This document shows, piece by piece, positions 53,142 through 63,717 of a stretch of DNA of 64,000 nucleotides. Each line of letters opens with the position of its first letter. The first letter of the stretch is position 1. The notes beneath the pieces were generated by a model. The model did no database searches and was not told the origin of the DNA. It saw only the letters and a program-made list of their open reading frames with translations. The DNA lies in assembly GCF_003073375.1 (NCBI RefSeq), contig NZ_CP029002.1, positions 3,673,916 to 3,737,915 on the forward strand. The letters are read 5' to 3'. The position numbers were made by a program, and so were the translations under genes. The DNA comes from Lysinibacillus sp. 2017 (GTDB lineage: Bacteria > Bacillota > Bacilli > Bacillales_A > Planococcaceae).

Positions 53142-53765
53142 TCCTGTAATATTTAAACCAATCGCTAAAATCATCACACCACCTGTTGCAGTCATTTCAG
53201 TTATAAATAAATCAAGTGCTTCTTGTGGAATATACGTACTAATTACACCAGCAAATAGCGCAATTGCACCTTGATATAAAAAGACGACTACGGCTGACAG
53301 CAATACCCCAATTCCCAAAGTAGAAGCCAAAATAATCGCTAAAAAGCCATCAATAATGCCTTTTGTTATTAACACATCGTGGTCATTACGAAGTCCGCTA
53401 TCTAGTGCACCGATAATTGCCATCGAACCAATAACAAAAATAAGAGTTGCTGTAACAAAACCTTCAGCTATCGTGCCTTGCTTTGCTTTTTTACCGAATA
53501 ATGACTCAATCCATTTACCAAAACGATTAAATTTACCTTCTAAATCTAACCATTCACCAATGACTGTACCAATTACTAAGCTACTAACAATAATGATAAA
53601 GTTACTGCTTGTTATTCCCATTTGGATACCTAGAACTGCTACGACTAAACCAATAATCGACATGACCGTTTGTTGCATTGATTCTGGTATATTTTTAAAT
53701 AATCGTCCTAACAATGCTCCGATTACAATGAATAATGCATTTAAAAATGAGCCAAGTAATACCAT
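53058..53765 (-). CDS. DUF554 family membrane protein
   Basis: 235 residues with about seven membrane segments and a repeated Gly-rich pattern (GALLGRLFKNIPESMQQTV, GTVIGEWLDLE), typical of DUF554 (YdfK/YqgA). Transport function suspected but unproven. ATG 53765 follows AAAGAGGATG. Ends antisense to the last 84 bp of yyaC. Confidence 0.85.
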   Translation of the reverse strand: MVLLGSFLNALFIVIGALLGRLFKNIPESMQQTVMSIIGLVVAVLGIQMGITSSNFIIIVSSLVIGTVIGEWLDLEGKFNRFGKWIESLFGKKAKQGTIAEGFVTATLIFVIGSMAIIGALDSGLRNDHDVLITKGIIDGFLAIILASTLGIGVLLSAVVVFLYQGAIALFAGVISTYIPQEALDLFITEMTATGGVMILAIGLNITGLTKIRVANLLPAIVMVGIIVTILFSFQ

Positions 53766-53882
53766 GAAGACATCCTCTTTCTTTAACTATGCAAGCGATT
53801 TAAATAATACTACTGATTTTAACACGCTCTTTTAGCAAACAGAATAACTATTCTTCCTTTATAAAAACACAGAAAATAGTAA

Positions 53883-53908
53883 AAAAGGGCATCCTAAACG
53901 ATGCACCT
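53883..53908 (-). terminator. Terminator of soj-spo0J
   Basis: Stem GGTGCATC / GATGCCC with a 6-nt loop, followed by six T on the minus strand, overlapping the parB stop codon. Confidence 0.78.
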
Positions 53909-54752
53909 ATTGTTCCTCAATATTTAAAATTTCTAAAATGCGGTATAAATCATCTTCCGAATAAAATTCAATTTCGATTTTCCCTTTATTCTTTGCTTTT
54001 TTAATTTGAACTTGTGTTCCAAAATATTCACGTAGCTGAGATTCTGTCGCTTGCACGTGAATATCTTTTTTTGTTTTCTTTGTTTCACGTGAAACTTCTT
54101 CATTGACATCTTGAATGTATTTTTCAAGCTGGCGGACATTTAAATGATCTCTCATTACTTTATTTGCGACTTCTGGAATGCGACGCTTGTTCTTTAAGCC
54201 AAGTAGTGCTCGACCATGCCCCATTGAAAGTTCTCCATTGTTTACAAGCTCACGGACATCCTCAGGCAATTGTAGTAATCGAATTAAATTCGCGATATGT
54301 GGGCGACTTTTCCCTAAACGCTTTGCTAAATCATCTTGTGTGAAATTCAACTTATTAATTAGATTACTATATGCTTCTGCTTCTTCAATTGGCGTTAAAT
54401 CTTCACGCTGTAAGTTTTCTAAAATCGCTACTTCCATCATCTGTTGCTCATCAAAATCTTTCACGATAACTGGTACTTCTGTTAAACCCGCCTGTTTTGC
54501 TGCACGGTAGCGTCGTTCACCTGCAACGATTTCATACTTCTTATCTTTTTTTCGAACGACAATCGGTTGAATAATACCGTGTTCCTTTATGGATGCCGAT
54601 AACTCTTCGATAGCTGTTTCATCAAAAATTTTACGTGGTTGAAAAGGGTTAGCGATTATTTTGGCAACCGCAATTTGTTGTACTTGATCCTCTTTATGTA
54701 CTGCCTCTTCACGAAATAAAGCGTCAATACCTTTTCCTAATCCTTTAACCAT
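53907..54752 (-). CDS. spo0J: Chromosome partitioning protein ParB (Spo0J)
   Basis: 281-residue CTPase clamp that loads at parS, spreads, and recruits SMC to the origin. IIANPFQPRKIFDETAIEEL begins the N-terminal domain; GERRYRAAKQAG is the arginine-rich CTP/bridging motif; the central HTH (LTQDDLAKRLGKSRPHIANL-type) recognises parS; a C-terminal dimerisation domain ends the protein. ATG 54752 lies 8 bp inside soj, so the genes are coupled. Contains its own parS at 54081-54096, as in B. subtilis. Confidence 0.96.
   Translation of the reverse strand: MVKGLGKGIDALFREEAVHKEDQVQQIAVAKIIANPFQPRKIFDETAIEELSASIKEHGIIQPIVVRKKDKKYEIVAGERRYRAAKQAGLTEVPVIVKDFDEQQMMEVAILENLQREDLTPIEEAEAYSNLINKLNFTQDDLAKRLGKSRPHIANLIRLLQLPEDVRELVNNGELSMGHGRALLGLKNKRRIPEVANKVMRDHLNVRQLEKYIQDVNEEVSRETKKTKKDIHVQATESQLREYFGTQVQIKKAKNKGKIEIEFYSEDDLYRILEILNIEEQ
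54081..54096. promoter_or_regulatory. parS site inside parB
   Basis: TGTTTCACGTGAAACT matches the consensus at 15 of 16 positions and encodes VSRET of ParB. B. subtilis also has a parS inside spo0J, so the position is conserved. Confidence 0.9.
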
Positions 54753-55506
54753 TTTTAATCACTTCCCTTGCAAACTCTAAATATAATTCAGCGCCGCGCG
54801 ACTTTGGATCATACAAAATAATCGGCTTACCATGGCTTGGTGCCTCACTTAAACGGACATTACGCGGAATAATTGAACGATATACTTTATCCTGGAAATA
54901 ACGTTTTACTTCATCAATAACTTGAATACCTAAATTCGTCCGTGCATCAAGCATCGTCAATAACACACCATCAATCATTAACTCTTTATTCAAATGTTTT
55001 TGAACGAGGCGGACTGTCGATAATAATTGACTCAGTCCTTCTAACGCATAATATTCACACTGTACGGGGATGATTAAGGCATCCGCAGCAGTCAACGCAT
55101 TAATCGTCAATAATCCTAAAGATGGCGGACAATCAATAATAATAAAATCAAAGTTATTTTTCACTTCTTGTAATGCTTTTTTCAATCGAACTTCACGTGA
55201 AATCGTAGAAACAAGTTCAATTTCAGCACCAGCCAATGAGATTGTAGCTGGTACAATGTACAAGTTTTCTACATTCGTTTGTTGAATAACCTCTTTAATA
55301 TCTTCGTCATTAATTATGACATCATAAATACAGCTTTCTAAATCACCTTTTCGAACCCCAAGACCACTCGTGGCATTTCCTTGTGGATCAATATCGATTA
55401 ATAAGACCTTCTTTCCTAAAAAAGCTAAACATGCACTTAAATTCACGGATGTCGTTGTTTTTCCAACGCCACCTTTTTGATTGGTAATCGCTATAATACG
55501 TCCCAA
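54745..55506 (-). CDS. soj: Chromosome partitioning ATPase ParA (Soj)
   Basis: 253 residues from a TTG at 55506. The deviant Walker A KGGVGKTTTSVNL at about 11-20, VLLIDIDPQGNATSGLG and IIIDCPPSLGLLTINAL define the ParA/MinD family. Soj is a DNA-binding sporulation and DnaA regulator paired with Spo0J. The TTG gives MGRIIAITNQ, matching the usual family start, and follows AGGTG. An upstream ATG at 55524 would add seven residues but has a weaker ribosome site. The gap to 55663 is AT-rich and empty. Confidence 0.94.
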   Translation of the reverse strand: MGRIIAITNQKGGVGKTTTSVNLSACLAFLGKKVLLIDIDPQGNATSGLGVRKGDLESCIYDVIINDEDIKEVIQQTNVENLYIVPATISLAGAEIELVSTISREVRLKKALQEVKNNFDFIIIDCPPSLGLLTINALTAADALIIPVQCEYYALEGLSQLLSTVRLVQKHLNKELMIDGVLLTMLDARTNLGIQVIDEVKRYFQDKVYRSIIPRNVRLSEAPSHGKPIILYDPKSRGAELYLEFAREVIKNG

Positions 55507-55659
55507 ATTCGCACCTGCTTTCATCACTTCAATTTAGGTTGAATCATCATTAACACAAAAAGATTTAAAAATATTCTACTGTTTTCTTTAATCTACTTTA
55601 AGTTTATCAAAAAATCTCTCTAAACGTTGCATGAAAATTCAACTTCTTTCAATCCGACA

Positions 55660-55693
55660 AAAAAACCTTCTACGCTTTAATTGCATAGAAGGT
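55660..55693 (-). terminator. Terminator of noc
   Basis: Stem ACCTTCTA / TAGAAGGT, extended by a partly paired inner section, then TTTTTTTGTC on the minus strand. Confidence 0.8.
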
Positions 55694-55719
55694 ATATAAA
55701 TCCTTGTTTTTACAGGTAA

Positions 55720-56631
55720 TTATTTTTTATTATTTTTCGGAATTTTTACAGTGATTTGATAGTAATCCTCTGTATCTTCTTCCTCTGTTTTCACATGGAT
55801 TCCGCTTTTTGTCACCATTGTCAGTGACTGCTTAATCGTATTTAAGGCAATTCGAACATCTTTACTTATCGCTTTTCGGCTCGATTTACGCTTTTTCACT
55901 TCTGGCTCTTCTGGATTTAGAATTAATTGAATTTGTTGTTCAAGCTGTCTTACGTTCCAATCATATTCCTTAGTTGCTGCAATTAATTGCAGCTGCAGTT
56001 GCTCATCTTTAATCGCAATTAGTGCACGTGCATGACGTTCAGTAATTTCACGACTTAAAATCGCTTCTTGTACAAATTGCGGAAGCTTTAATAATCGCAG
56101 TTTATTCGCAACTGTTGATTGTCCTTTTCCAAGTCGTTGTGCAAGTGCCTCTTGTGTGAGCGAGTGCATCTCCAGTAATTGCTGATAGGCAAGTGCTTCT
56201 TCAATTGCGGTTAACTCTTCACGTTGAAGATTTTCAATCAATGCGATAGAAGCTGTCTCACGATCATTTAAATGACGCACAATTGCTGGAACATCTTTCC
56301 ATTGTAGAGATTTCATCGCACGGTATCGACGTTCACCCGCAATTATCTCAAAATTCCCAGAGCCATCACTCATTGGACGAATGACAATTGGTTGGATTAT
56401 ACCGTGCGTATGAATCGTTCTTGCTAATTCTTCAATCTTCTCATCATCAAAAACTGTACGTGGCTGATAACGGTTCGGAATGATTTTATCTATTGGAATT
56501 TTAACTACTTCTTCTGAAGTCATTGAGATATTCTCCATTACTTCTACTTCACTTTTCACTTCTGGCTCTTGTTCTTGCTCCTGTTCTTGCTTTACACCGC
56601 CTCCGAAAAAACGCGAAAAAGTACTTTTCAT
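55720..56631 (-). CDS. noc: Nucleoid occlusion protein Noc
   Basis: 303-residue ParB paralogue that binds Noc sites and blocks Z-ring assembly over DNA. The N-terminal [10 protein letters not shown] is the amphipathic membrane-targeting helix of Noc; a [10 protein letters not shown] acidic repeat follows; then a ParB/Spo0J domain with [31 protein letters not shown] and the [23 protein letters not shown]. Located directly after rsmG, as in B. subtilis. Confidence 0.93.
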   Translation of the reverse strand: MKSTFSRFFGGGVKQEQEQEQEPEVKSEVEVMENISMTSEEVVKIPIDKIIPNRYQPRTVFDDEKIEELARTIHTHGIIQPIVIRPMSDGSGNFEIIAGERRYRAMKSLQWKDVPAIVRHLNDRETASIALIENLQREELTAIEEALAYQQLLEMHSLTQEALAQRLGKGQSTVANKLRLLKLPQFVQEAILSREITERHARALIAIKDEQLQLQLIAATKEYDWNVRQLEQQIQLILNPEEPEVKKRKSSRKAISKDVRIALNTIKQSLTMVTKSGIHVKTEEEDTEDYYQITVKIPKNNKK

Positions 56632-56811
56632 CCGTGTGGCACCACCTTTAAGAAACTATCTAGCTCATATTAAATATTATTTATGATTCACTCATAAATG
56701 TACAGTGTTGATTGAACAGTTATTTTATAAAAGAGACATAAATATAAATATGTATGCATCAAAAGACGAAAACATTTCATAATTTATGTTTTTATCTAGA
56801 AGAAAATTTGC

Positions 56812-57528
56812 TTATTTAATGGGTGTTTTATTTGGAACACCTGGTTTACGTGGATATTTCTTGGGTGTTGTTTTTATTTTATCAAAAACATAAAGTGAGC
56901 GTTCACTTTCCTCTACTGGTAAATGGAACGAAAATTCTTCTTTTAATTTTGCACCTAAAGTTGAAATGGCTTTTGCTGCATCCTTCATCTCTTCTGCCCC
57001 AGCTGCTGCTTTTAACGCAACAAAATAGCCGCCTTCTTTGGCAAGAGGGATACATAGCTCAGAAAGGACTGAAAGACGAGCGACCGCGCGTGCTGTCACA
57101 ACATCAAACTTTTCACGATAAGCCGCATTTTGGCCGAATTCCTCTGCACGTGCATGCACAAAATTCATATTTTCTAATTGTAATTCATTCGTTAAATGAT
57201 TTAAAAATGTAATACGTTTATTTAATGAATCAACAATTGTAATTTGTAAATGTGGGAAGCAAATTTTAATTGGAATACTTGGGAACCCTGCGCCAGCACC
57301 AACATCACATACTCGTGTTACTTTTGTAAAATCAAAGTAAAATGATGCACTGATTGAATCGTAGAAGTGTTTTAAATAAACACCTTCCAAATCCGTTATC
57401 GCTGTTAAATTCATTTTTTCATTCCACTCAACTAATAGCTCAAAATATTTTTTAAACTGTGCGATTTGCTGTTCTGAAAGCTCAATGCCCTTTTGCTTCA
57501 ATGCTTCAATAAACTGCTTTTCGTTCAT
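56812..57528 (-). CDS. rsmG: 16S rRNA (guanine527-N7)-methyltransferase RsmG
   Basis: 238 residues. Methylates G527 of 16S rRNA; loss confers low-level streptomycin resistance. [17 protein letters not shown] is the SAM motif, then [17 protein letters not shown], and the basic C-terminus ends in [17 protein letters not shown] 57528 ([10 protein letters not shown]) has AAAGGAG upstream; the longer open frame to 57603 lies in the structured intergenic element and is not used. Confidence 0.96.
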   Translation of the reverse strand: MNEKQFIEALKQKGIELSEQQIAQFKKYFELLVEWNEKMNLTAITDLEGVYLKHFYDSISASFYFDFTKVTRVCDVGAGAGFPSIPIKICFPHLQITIVDSLNKRITFLNHLTNELQLENMNFVHARAEEFGQNAAYREKFDVVTARAVARLSVLSELCIPLAKEGGYFVALKAAAGAEEMKDAAKAISTLGAKLKEEFSFHLPVEESERSLYVFDKIKTTPKKYPRKPGVPNKTPIK

Positions 57529-57576
57529 AAAAACGCTCCTTTTTACTAGATCAATTACGCAAATCATAATTGCGTC

Positions 57577-57706
57577 CAAATTTGGCTTTGCGCTTAGGCC
57601 CACAGGACGTGGGTCAGTTAGAGGCTTTGGCTTCTTTCAGCGTGCATCCAAACACCCGCTGAAAGAAGTCAAAAGAACGAGCGCCTTTACTGTTCAAAAG
57701 ACGCTC
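57577..57706. repeat. Structured intergenic element between mnmG and rsmG
   Basis: About 130 bp of unusually palindromic, GC-richer DNA: CCAAATTTGG (57577-57586), CCCAC/GTGGG (57599-57613), a perfect 12-bp stem CTTCTTTCAGCG / CGCTGAAAGAAG (57631-57668), and GAGCG..CGCTC (57679-57706). Only the last could end mnmG, and it lacks a T run. The pattern suggests a dispersed palindromic repeat; copies elsewhere cannot be seen in this window. Confidence 0.6.
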
Positions 57707-57713
57707 ATCAGTA

Positions 57714-59612
57714 TTAATTGGTACTTACTTTTGCGATTCTCCCTTGCTCAATATAGACAAGTAAAATTGAAATATCCGCAGGGTTTACACCTGAAATACG
57801 TGATGCTTGTGCAATTGAAAGTGGTCGTACTTTTTTCAATTTTTGCAATGCCTCAGAAGCTAAGCTACCAATTGCATCATAATCAATATTTTCAGGGATT
57901 TTCTTATCCTCTAATTTTTTCATTTTTTCTACTTGTTGAAGAGCTTTTTGAATATAACCTTCGTATTTTAATTGGATTTCAACTTGTTCACGTACTTCTT
58001 CACTTAATGACTCTTCTGTTGGTTCAATTAAACTTGCAACTAAGTCATATGTCATTTCTGTACGTTTTACAAAATCAGAAGCACGAATACCATCTTTTAG
58101 TTCAGCACCACCTACAGAGCGTACCGTTTCTTGTGTTTTTTCGTTTGGTTTCACGATAATTGCACGTAAACGTGCAATTTCATTTTCTACTTGCTGGCGT
58201 TTTTTCGTAAAGCGCGCATAGCGTTCTTCTGAAATTAACCCCACTTTGTAACCTACGTCTGTTACACGTAAATCAGCATTATCATGACGTAATAATAAGC
58301 GATATTCTGCACGAGATGTAAGTAATCGGTACGGCTCGTTTGTACCTTTCGTTACTAGGTCATCGATTAATACACCAATATAGGCATCCGAACGAGAAAG
58401 AATGACTTCTTCTTTTCCTAGCACTTTTAAGCCTGCATTCATACCTGCCATTAACCCTTGACCAGCAGCTTCTTCATAACCTGAAGTCCCGTTTAATTGA
58501 CCTGCAGTATAAAGACCTTTAATCGCCTTTGTTTCAAGTGTTGGCCATAATTGCGTTGGCACAATGGCATCATATTCAATCGCATAGCCAGCACGCATAA
58601 TTTCAGCATTTTCTAATCCTGGAATTGAGGCAACCATTTTACGTTGTACGTGTTCAGGAAGCGATGTTGAGAATCCTTGTACGTAAACTTCTTGCGTATC
58701 GCGACCTTCTGGCTCAAGGAAAATTTGATGGCGCGGCTTATCAGCGAAGCGCGTAATTTTATCCTCAATTGATGGGCAATAACGTGGACCTGTCCCTTTA
58801 ATCATTCCAGAGAACATCGGAGAAAGGTGTAAGTTTTCATTAATAATTTCATGTGTTTTTTCACTTGTATATGTTAACCAGCAAGGAAGCTGATCTGTAA
58901 TAAATTCCGTTGTTTCAAAACTAAATGCATGTGGCTCTTCATCACCAGGTTGAATTTCAGTTTTTGAATAATCAATCGTACGGCTATTCACTCGTGGTGG
59001 TGTACCAGTTTTAAAGCGCACCATATTAAACCCTAAGTCTTTTAAGTTATCCGCTAATTTAATCGATGGCTGTTGGTTATTTGGACCTGATGAGTATTTT
59101 AAGTCCCCAATAATGATTTCACCGCGTAAAAATGTACCAGTCGTTAAAACAACTGCATTCGCACGGTAAATGGCGCCAACTTGTGTAATAACACCTTTTA
59201 CTTCTTCATCTTCAATAATTAATTCTTCCACCATAGCTTGGCGAATTTGAAGATTTGGTTCGTCTTCTAATAAGCGTTTCATTTCACGTTGGTATAACTG
59301 TTTATCAGCTTGCGCGCGTAATGCACGTACCGCAGGACCTTTCGCTGTATTAAGCATACGCATTTGAATATATGTTTTATCAATTGCGCGTCCCATAAGT
59401 CCACCTAATGCGTCGATTTCACGAACTACAATCCCTTTTGCAGGACCTCCGACAGATGGATTACATGGCATAAACGCAATTAATTCTAAGTTGATTGTGA
59501 GCATTAATGTTTTTGCGCCAGTTTTTGCAGCTGCATATGCGGCTTCAACTCCGGCATGACCAGAACCGACAACAATTACATCATAATTACCTGCCTCATA
59601 TTGTGTTGGCAT
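57714..59612 (-). CDS. mnmG: tRNA uridine-5-carboxymethylaminomethyl modification enzyme MnmG
   Basis: 632-residue FAD enzyme; with MnmE it makes cmnm5U34 of certain tRNAs. FAD-binding [19 protein letters not shown] near the N-terminus, then [27 protein letters not shown] and the catalytic-Cys region LPCW and [11 protein letters not shown]-terminal helical domain for MnmE/tRNA contact. Lies directly after mnmE. Confidence 0.97.
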   Translation of the reverse strand: MPTQYEAGNYDVIVVGSGHAGVEAAYAAAKTGAKTLMLTINLELIAFMPCNPSVGGPAKGIVVREIDALGGLMGRAIDKTYIQMRMLNTAKGPAVRALRAQADKQLYQREMKRLLEDEPNLQIRQAMVEELIIEDEEVKGVITQVGAIYRANAVVLTTGTFLRGEIIIGDLKYSSGPNNQQPSIKLADNLKDLGFNMVRFKTGTPPRVNSRTIDYSKTEIQPGDEEPHAFSFETTEFITDQLPCWLTYTSEKTHEIINENLHLSPMFSGMIKGTGPRYCPSIEDKITRFADKPRHQIFLEPEGRDTQEVYVQGFSTSLPEHVQRKMVASIPGLENAEIMRAGYAIEYDAIVPTQLWPTLETKAIKGLYTAGQLNGTSGYEEAAGQGLMAGMNAGLKVLGKEEVILSRSDAYIGVLIDDLVTKGTNEPYRLLTSRAEYRLLLRHDNADLRVTDVGYKVGLISEERYARFTKKRQQVENEIARLRAIIVKPNEKTQETVRSVGGAELKDGIRASDFVKRTEMTYDLVASLIEPTEESLSEEVREQVEIQLKYEGYIQKALQQVEKMKKLEDKKIPENIDYDAIGSLASEALQKLKKVRPLSIAQASRISGVNPADISILLVYIEQGRIAKVSTN

Positions 59613-59697
59613 GTATTTTCATCCTTTCTGATTTACCGATCTATTCATTCTAGTCCAACTTGATAAAGATGAACTAGAATGAAAAAGCAATTATATA

Positions 59698-61083
59698 TTA
59701 TTTTCCTAAACAGAATTGTGAGAAGAGCTGATTAATTAAGCTTTCCTGCACCGTATCTCCAATAATTTCACCAAGAATCTCCCATGTGCGTGTCACATCA
59801 ATTTGAATCATGTCTACAGGTACACCAGATTCTGCTGCCGCTAGTGCCTCTTCAATCACGTCCTGTGCTTGATGTAATAACGCAATATGACGTGCATTTG
59901 AAACATAGGTTAAATCATTTGCCTCTACTTGTCCTTCAAAGAATAAGGCAGCAATTGCTTCTTCAAGCTCAATAACGCCCTCTTCTTTTACTAAAGACGT
60001 TGTTACAACACGATGTTTGCCCGCTAATTCATGGACACGATTTAAATCAATTTTACGCTCGATATCTGTCTTATTCACAACTACAATGTAATCCATCGCT
60101 TGAATCGTCTCAAATAAGCGTTCGTCTTCTACTACTAATTCTTCACCATAGTTTAAAACAAGTAAGATTAAATCTGCACCTTTTAACGCTTCACGTGAAC
60201 GTTCTACACCGATTCGCTCAACGATATCCTCTGTTTCTCGAATCCCAGCTGTATCAACTAAACGTAGTGGCACACCACGAACATTTACATACTCTTCAAT
60301 GATATCACGTGTTGTTCCTGCGACATCTGTAACAATTGCTTTATTTTCTTGTACTAAACTATTTAAAAGCGACGATTTCCCTACATTTGGGCGTCCTAAA
60401 ATAACTGTTGATAATCCCTCACGTAAAATTTTACCTTGTGAAGAAGTTTGTAATAATTTGATGATTTCTTCACGAACCCAGCCACATTTTTCTAATAGTA
60501 CTGGTATCGTCATTTCTTCCACATCATCATATTCTGGATAATCTATATTAACTTCTACTTGCGCTAAAGTCTCTAATAATGCTTGGCGTAAAGATGCAAT
60601 TAATCTTGAAAGTTTCCCATCCATTTGACCAAGCGCAACATTCATCGCACGATCTGTTTTCGCACGAATTAAATCCATTACCGCTTCTGCTTGTGAAAGA
60701 TCAATACGTCCATTTAAAAACGCACGCTTCGTAAACTCTCCAGGCTCTGCTAAACGTGCTCCAGAACGTAAAACAAGCTGTAAAACGCGATTGACAGATA
60801 CAATCCCCCCGTGACAATTAATCTCTACTACATCTTCACGAGTAAAAGTTTTTGGACCGCGCATTAGCGACAACATGACTTCTTCTACAATTTCATCTGT
60901 TTTAGGATCAATTAAATGTCCATAGTTAATTGTATGCGTCGCGACTTCTGTTAATTTTTTATTCGTTGGTGATTTAAATATTTTATCTGCAATTGCTACT
61001 GCTTCATCTCCGCTTAAACGAACAATGGCAATAGCTCCTTCTCCCATTGGTGTGGATATCGCAGCAATCGTATCAAATTCCAT
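59698..61083 (-). CDS. mnmE: tRNA modification GTPase MnmE
   Basis: 461 residues. N-terminal formyl-THF-binding domain ([20 protein letters not shown]), helical domain, inserted G domain with G1 [13 protein letters not shown]3 [10 protein letters not shown] and NKTD, and the essential C-terminal FCLGK Cys. Works as a heterotetramer with MnmG. ATG 61083 follows AGGAGG. Confidence 0.97.
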   Translation of the reverse strand: MEFDTIAAISTPMGEGAIAIVRLSGDEAVAIADKIFKSPTNKKLTEVATHTINYGHLIDPKTDEIVEEVMLSLMRGPKTFTREDVVEINCHGGIVSVNRVLQLVLRSGARLAEPGEFTKRAFLNGRIDLSQAEAVMDLIRAKTDRAMNVALGQMDGKLSRLIASLRQALLETLAQVEVNIDYPEYDDVEEMTIPVLLEKCGWVREEIIKLLQTSSQGKILREGLSTVILGRPNVGKSSLLNSLVQENKAIVTDVAGTTRDIIEEYVNVRGVPLRLVDTAGIRETEDIVERIGVERSREALKGADLILLVLNYGEELVVEDERLFETIQAMDYIVVVNKTDIERKIDLNRVHELAGKHRVVTTSLVKEEGVIELEEAIAALFFEGQVEANDLTYVSNARHIALLHQAQDVIEEALAAAESGVPVDMIQIDVTRTWEILGEIIGDTVQESLINQLFSQFCLGK

Positions 61084-61217
61084 CTATATCCTCCTATTTC
61101 AGTGTTATCCACATGTGGATAAATCACAACCGTTCTATACTCTCTAACGATTTAGATTACCATATTTTCAGTAAAATCTAAAGTAATGTCGACTTTTCAA
61201 AAGGCATACTAAACGAA

Positions 61218-61251
61218 TAAAAAGCGACCTATCCAAATGAATAGGTCGCTT
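61218..61251 (-). terminator. Terminator of the rpmH-rnpA-yidC-jag operon
   Basis: Perfect 11-bp stem AAGCGACCTAT / ATAGGTCGCTT with an 8-nt loop, T-rich on the minus strand, after jag. The remainder of 61084-61217 has one sequence close to a DnaA box (TTATCCACA at about 61104-61112) but no gene. Confidence 0.85.
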
Positions 61252-61275
61252 ACTATGTCTGTAATAATAAATAGA

Positions 61276-62037
61276 TTATCTTACTGGCTCTATGACTAAA
61301 TAACGATTCGGTTCAATACCTTCTGAATACGTTTCGATATCTAGTCGATTTGCTAATGCATTATGAATAATTTTTCGTTCATAAGAAGCCATTGGTTCAA
61401 ATGTAACTGTTTTTCGCGTACGAATTGCTTTATCTGCCATACGAGCTGCCAGTTGTTCTAAAGCAATTTGACGTCGTTCACGATAATCTTCTACATCCAT
61501 TTGTAAAATCATAAAAGATTTTGCTGTTTTATTGAGCATAAGCTGTGTTAATTGTTGCAGTGCGTTTAATGTATAACCGCGCTTTCCAATTAATAGTGCT
61601 GCTTTTTCGCTCGAAAGTTTGAAAGCCACATTTTTTCCATCTGTCGTATGGTCAATTACTAAATCTGTAATACCCATTTCTAAAGCAATACTTGTTAAAT
61701 ACAATTTTGCTTCTTCAATCGGGTCAACCTGTGTTAGTTGCTCTTGGTGAATTGGTTGATCTTCATTCGTTAAAATAGGCTCATCCACGAAAACCGCTTC
61801 AACAACCAGCGCTTCCATTGCAGGAACTGATTGTTCAAATGGTTGTTCATTCACTTGTTGAACAATTTCTTTTACCGTCACACGAACTTCTGCTTTACGT
61901 GTACCGAAACCTAAAAATCCTTTTTTACCTTCTTGTAAAACTTCCACATCAACTTGTTCACGAGAATGGCCAAGCTTTTGTAACGCTAATGAGATCGCTT
62001 CTTCTACTGTTGCGCCTATTTGCGTAGTTTGTTTCAC
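61276..62037 (-). CDS. khpB: RNA-binding protein Jag (KhpB)
   Basis: 253 residues: Jag_N domain (about 1-52, IGATVEEAISLALQKLGHSR), an acidic linker, KH domain (about 125-185, ALLIGKRGYTLNALQQLTQL), and R3H domain (about 190-253, MASYERKIIHNALANRLDI). KhpB is an RNA chaperone linked to cell elongation; its gene follows yidC/spoIIIJ, whence the name Jag. Confidence 0.95.
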   Translation of the reverse strand: MKQTTQIGATVEEAISLALQKLGHSREQVDVEVLQEGKKGFLGFGTRKAEVRVTVKEIVQQVNEQPFEQSVPAMEALVVEAVFVDEPILTNEDQPIHQEQLTQVDPIEEAKLYLTSIALEMGITDLVIDHTTDGKNVAFKLSSEKAALLIGKRGYTLNALQQLTQLMLNKTAKSFMILQMDVEDYRERRQIALEQLAARMADKAIRTRKTVTFEPMASYERKIIHNALANRLDIETYSEGIEPNRYLVIEPVR

Positions 62038-62817
62038 TTATTTCGCTCCTCCTGCATCGGTAGCATCCGGTTTATTTTTATTCCAAGGTTTATAAATTGC
62101 AAGGTTTTGACATACAGAAACAATATTTCCGACAATCCAATATAATGATAACGCAGCTGGTAAGAAACTACCGAAACCAATAATCGATAATGGCATGATA
62201 TACATCATGATTTTCATTTGTGGGTTATCAACTGCTGGACCTGTCATTAATACTACGTACTGAATAAGACCCGCGATAACTGCAAATACGATACTTGGCT
62301 CTGCTAAGTGGAACGATAAAAATGTTCCTAACTCAAATGCTGGTGATACATTCATGCGGCTAATAGCATGATAGAAACCAATTAAAATCGGCATTTGAAT
62401 AAAGATTGGTAAACATCCAGCTAATGGATTAACACCAGAACCTGACATTAACTGCATCATTTCTTGCTGGTATTTTTGTTGAGTTGCCGCATCTTTAGAG
62501 CTATATTTTGCTTGAAGCTCTTTTAATTTTGGCTGAATTTCTTGCATTTTTTTTGAGCTTTTAACTTGCTTAATTGTTAAAGGTAAAATGACTAAACGAA
62601 TAATAATCGTAACAATAATAATCGCAAATGCATAGTTTGCTTCATTTCCTTCAAACATATCAGCAAAAAGCTTGATAAAAGATACTAATGGCCAAACGAT
62701 ATATTCATTCCAAAAGCCTTCACTTTCAGATGAAATTGGCTCTTTAAATTCCGAACAACCTGAAAGTAGCAATACTACTGAAACAAGCATCAGCATAATC
62801 CAATGTTTCTTCTTCAA
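62038..62817 (-). CDS. yidC: Membrane protein insertase YidC (SpoIIIJ)
   Basis: 259 residues. A lipoprotein signal peptide with lipobox LSGC leads to a five-helix YidC/Oxa1 core with the charged hairpin LTIKQVKSSKKMQEIQPKLK and GCLPIFIQMPILIGFYHAI. Inserts membrane proteins; the SpoIIIJ paralogue is also needed in sporulation. Start is a TTG at 62817 with AGGAGG 7 nt upstream, giving MKKKHWIMLM; the upstream in-frame ATG at 62868 has no ribosome site. Confidence 0.95.
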   Translation of the reverse strand: MKKKHWIMLMLVSVVLLLSGCSEFKEPISSESEGFWNEYIVWPLVSFIKLFADMFEGNEANYAFAIIIVTIIIRLVILPLTIKQVKSSKKMQEIQPKLKELQAKYSSKDAATQQKYQQEMMQLMSGSGVNPLAGCLPIFIQMPILIGFYHAISRMNVSPAFELGTFLSFHLAEPSIVFAVIAGLIQYVVLMTGPAVDNPQMKIMMYIMPLSIIGFGSFLPAALSLYWIVGNIVSVCQNLAIYKPWNKNKPDATDAGGAK

Positions 62818-62984
62818 CCTTCTTCCTCCTAGAGAACACCTATTCAATTTATGACAACAGTTTACCATGTGTATCCATTTCTACACTACAAATTGTTTCG
62901 ATAATTCGAATTTTCTTCTTTCTTTATTTCAAACTATCGAACAATTTGTTACCTGTAAACTTTTATAGTTATGTTGAATTTATT

Positions 62985-63326
62985 TTATCCTTTATAAACT
63001 CTTGCAACTTTTAATACATGCTGCAAGCTCTTTTTCGTTTCATGAAAATCTAATGTGGCCGCCTGTGTTCGGGCGATGATAACATAGTCCATATCTTGTC
63101 TTACTTCATCTTTTAACTCTAGAAAAGCTTGGCGAATATAACGCTTCACTCGTACACGAGTAACCGCGTTTCCAACTTTTTTACTCACTGATAAGCCAAT
63201 ACGAAACGCTTCATGTTGATCATTTTTTAAACAATAAACAACAAATTGGCGATTCGCAAATGACTTACCCCTTTTAAACACCTTTTGAAAATCTTCATTT
63301 TTTTTAATACGTTGGCGTTTATTCAT
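62985..63326 (-). CDS. rnpA: Ribonuclease P protein component
   Basis: 113 residues; cofactor of the RNase P ribozyme in tRNA 5' maturation. [20 protein letters not shown] and the RNR motif region [22 protein letters not shown] are complete. The ATG at 63326 has AGGTG 9 nt upstream; an upstream in-frame ATG at 63347 has no ribosome site. Confidence 0.96.
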   Translation of the reverse strand: MNKRQRIKKNEDFQKVFKRGKSFANRQFVVYCLKNDQHEAFRIGLSVSKKVGNAVTRVRVKRYIRQAFLELKDEVRQDMDYVIIARTQAATLDFHETKKSLQHVLKVARVYKG

Positions 63327-63387
63327 TGATCCATTCACCTGCTCCATCTAATCATTGGTACTTTTTTTGCTTCGTTCACTACATAAA

Positions 63388-63422
63388 AGAAAAAAAAGAC
63401 CACTGATGTGGCTCAGTGGACT
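63388..63422 (-). terminator. Terminator-like hairpin between rpmH and rnpA
   Basis: Stem AGACCACTGA / TCAGTGGACT with a 6-nt loop, followed by eight T on the minus strand. It should reduce rnpA expression relative to rpmH. Confidence 0.85.
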
Positions 63423-63556
63423 TATGCTGATAATACTTTTCTTCCTTTTTTACGACGACGAGCTAATACGTTGCGGCCGTTTTTAGTGCTCATGCGAGCG
63501 CGGAAACCGTGTACTTTGCTGTGCTTACGTTTTTTAGGTTGGTACGTACGTTTCAT
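63422..63556 (-). CDS. rpmH: 50S ribosomal protein L34
   Basis: 44 residues, start [20 protein letters not shown], almost invariant across bacteria, ending [17 protein letters not shown] lies about 8 nt before the ATG. Its divergent partner across the origin should be dnaA, just outside the window. Confidence 0.98.
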   Translation of the reverse strand: MKRTYQPKKRKHSKVHGFRARMSTKNGRNVLARRRKKGRKVLSA

Positions 63557-63615
63557 TTATATACACCTCCTGAATTCAAGTGTTACTATATCTATTTCTA
63601 CATACAGACCATGAC

Positions 63616-63645
63616 ATTATATAAATAAAATTACCTCTTTGTCAA
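63616..63645 (-). promoter_or_regulatory. Strong sigma-A promoter of rpmH
   Basis: Perfect TTGACA (63640-63645) and TATAAT (63616-63621) on the minus strand, 18-nt spacer. Confidence 0.85.
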
Positions 63646-63717
63646 TGGGTCTGTTATTTTTTCTTTCAAACATTCCTTTTTCCTATCTATTTTAAATCAA
63701 AAACGCGACATTCCTAC

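Noticed and set aside
55193..55206. parS-like TTCACGTGAAA inside soj
   Set aside because: Only 11 of 16 consensus positions match; outer positions are lost. Similar weak CACGTG palindromes occur at 43312 and 60190.
57529..57603. Longer RsmG start reading through the palindromic element
   Set aside because: The extra residues are encoded by repeat-like DNA and the ATG at 57528 has a clear AAAGGAG.
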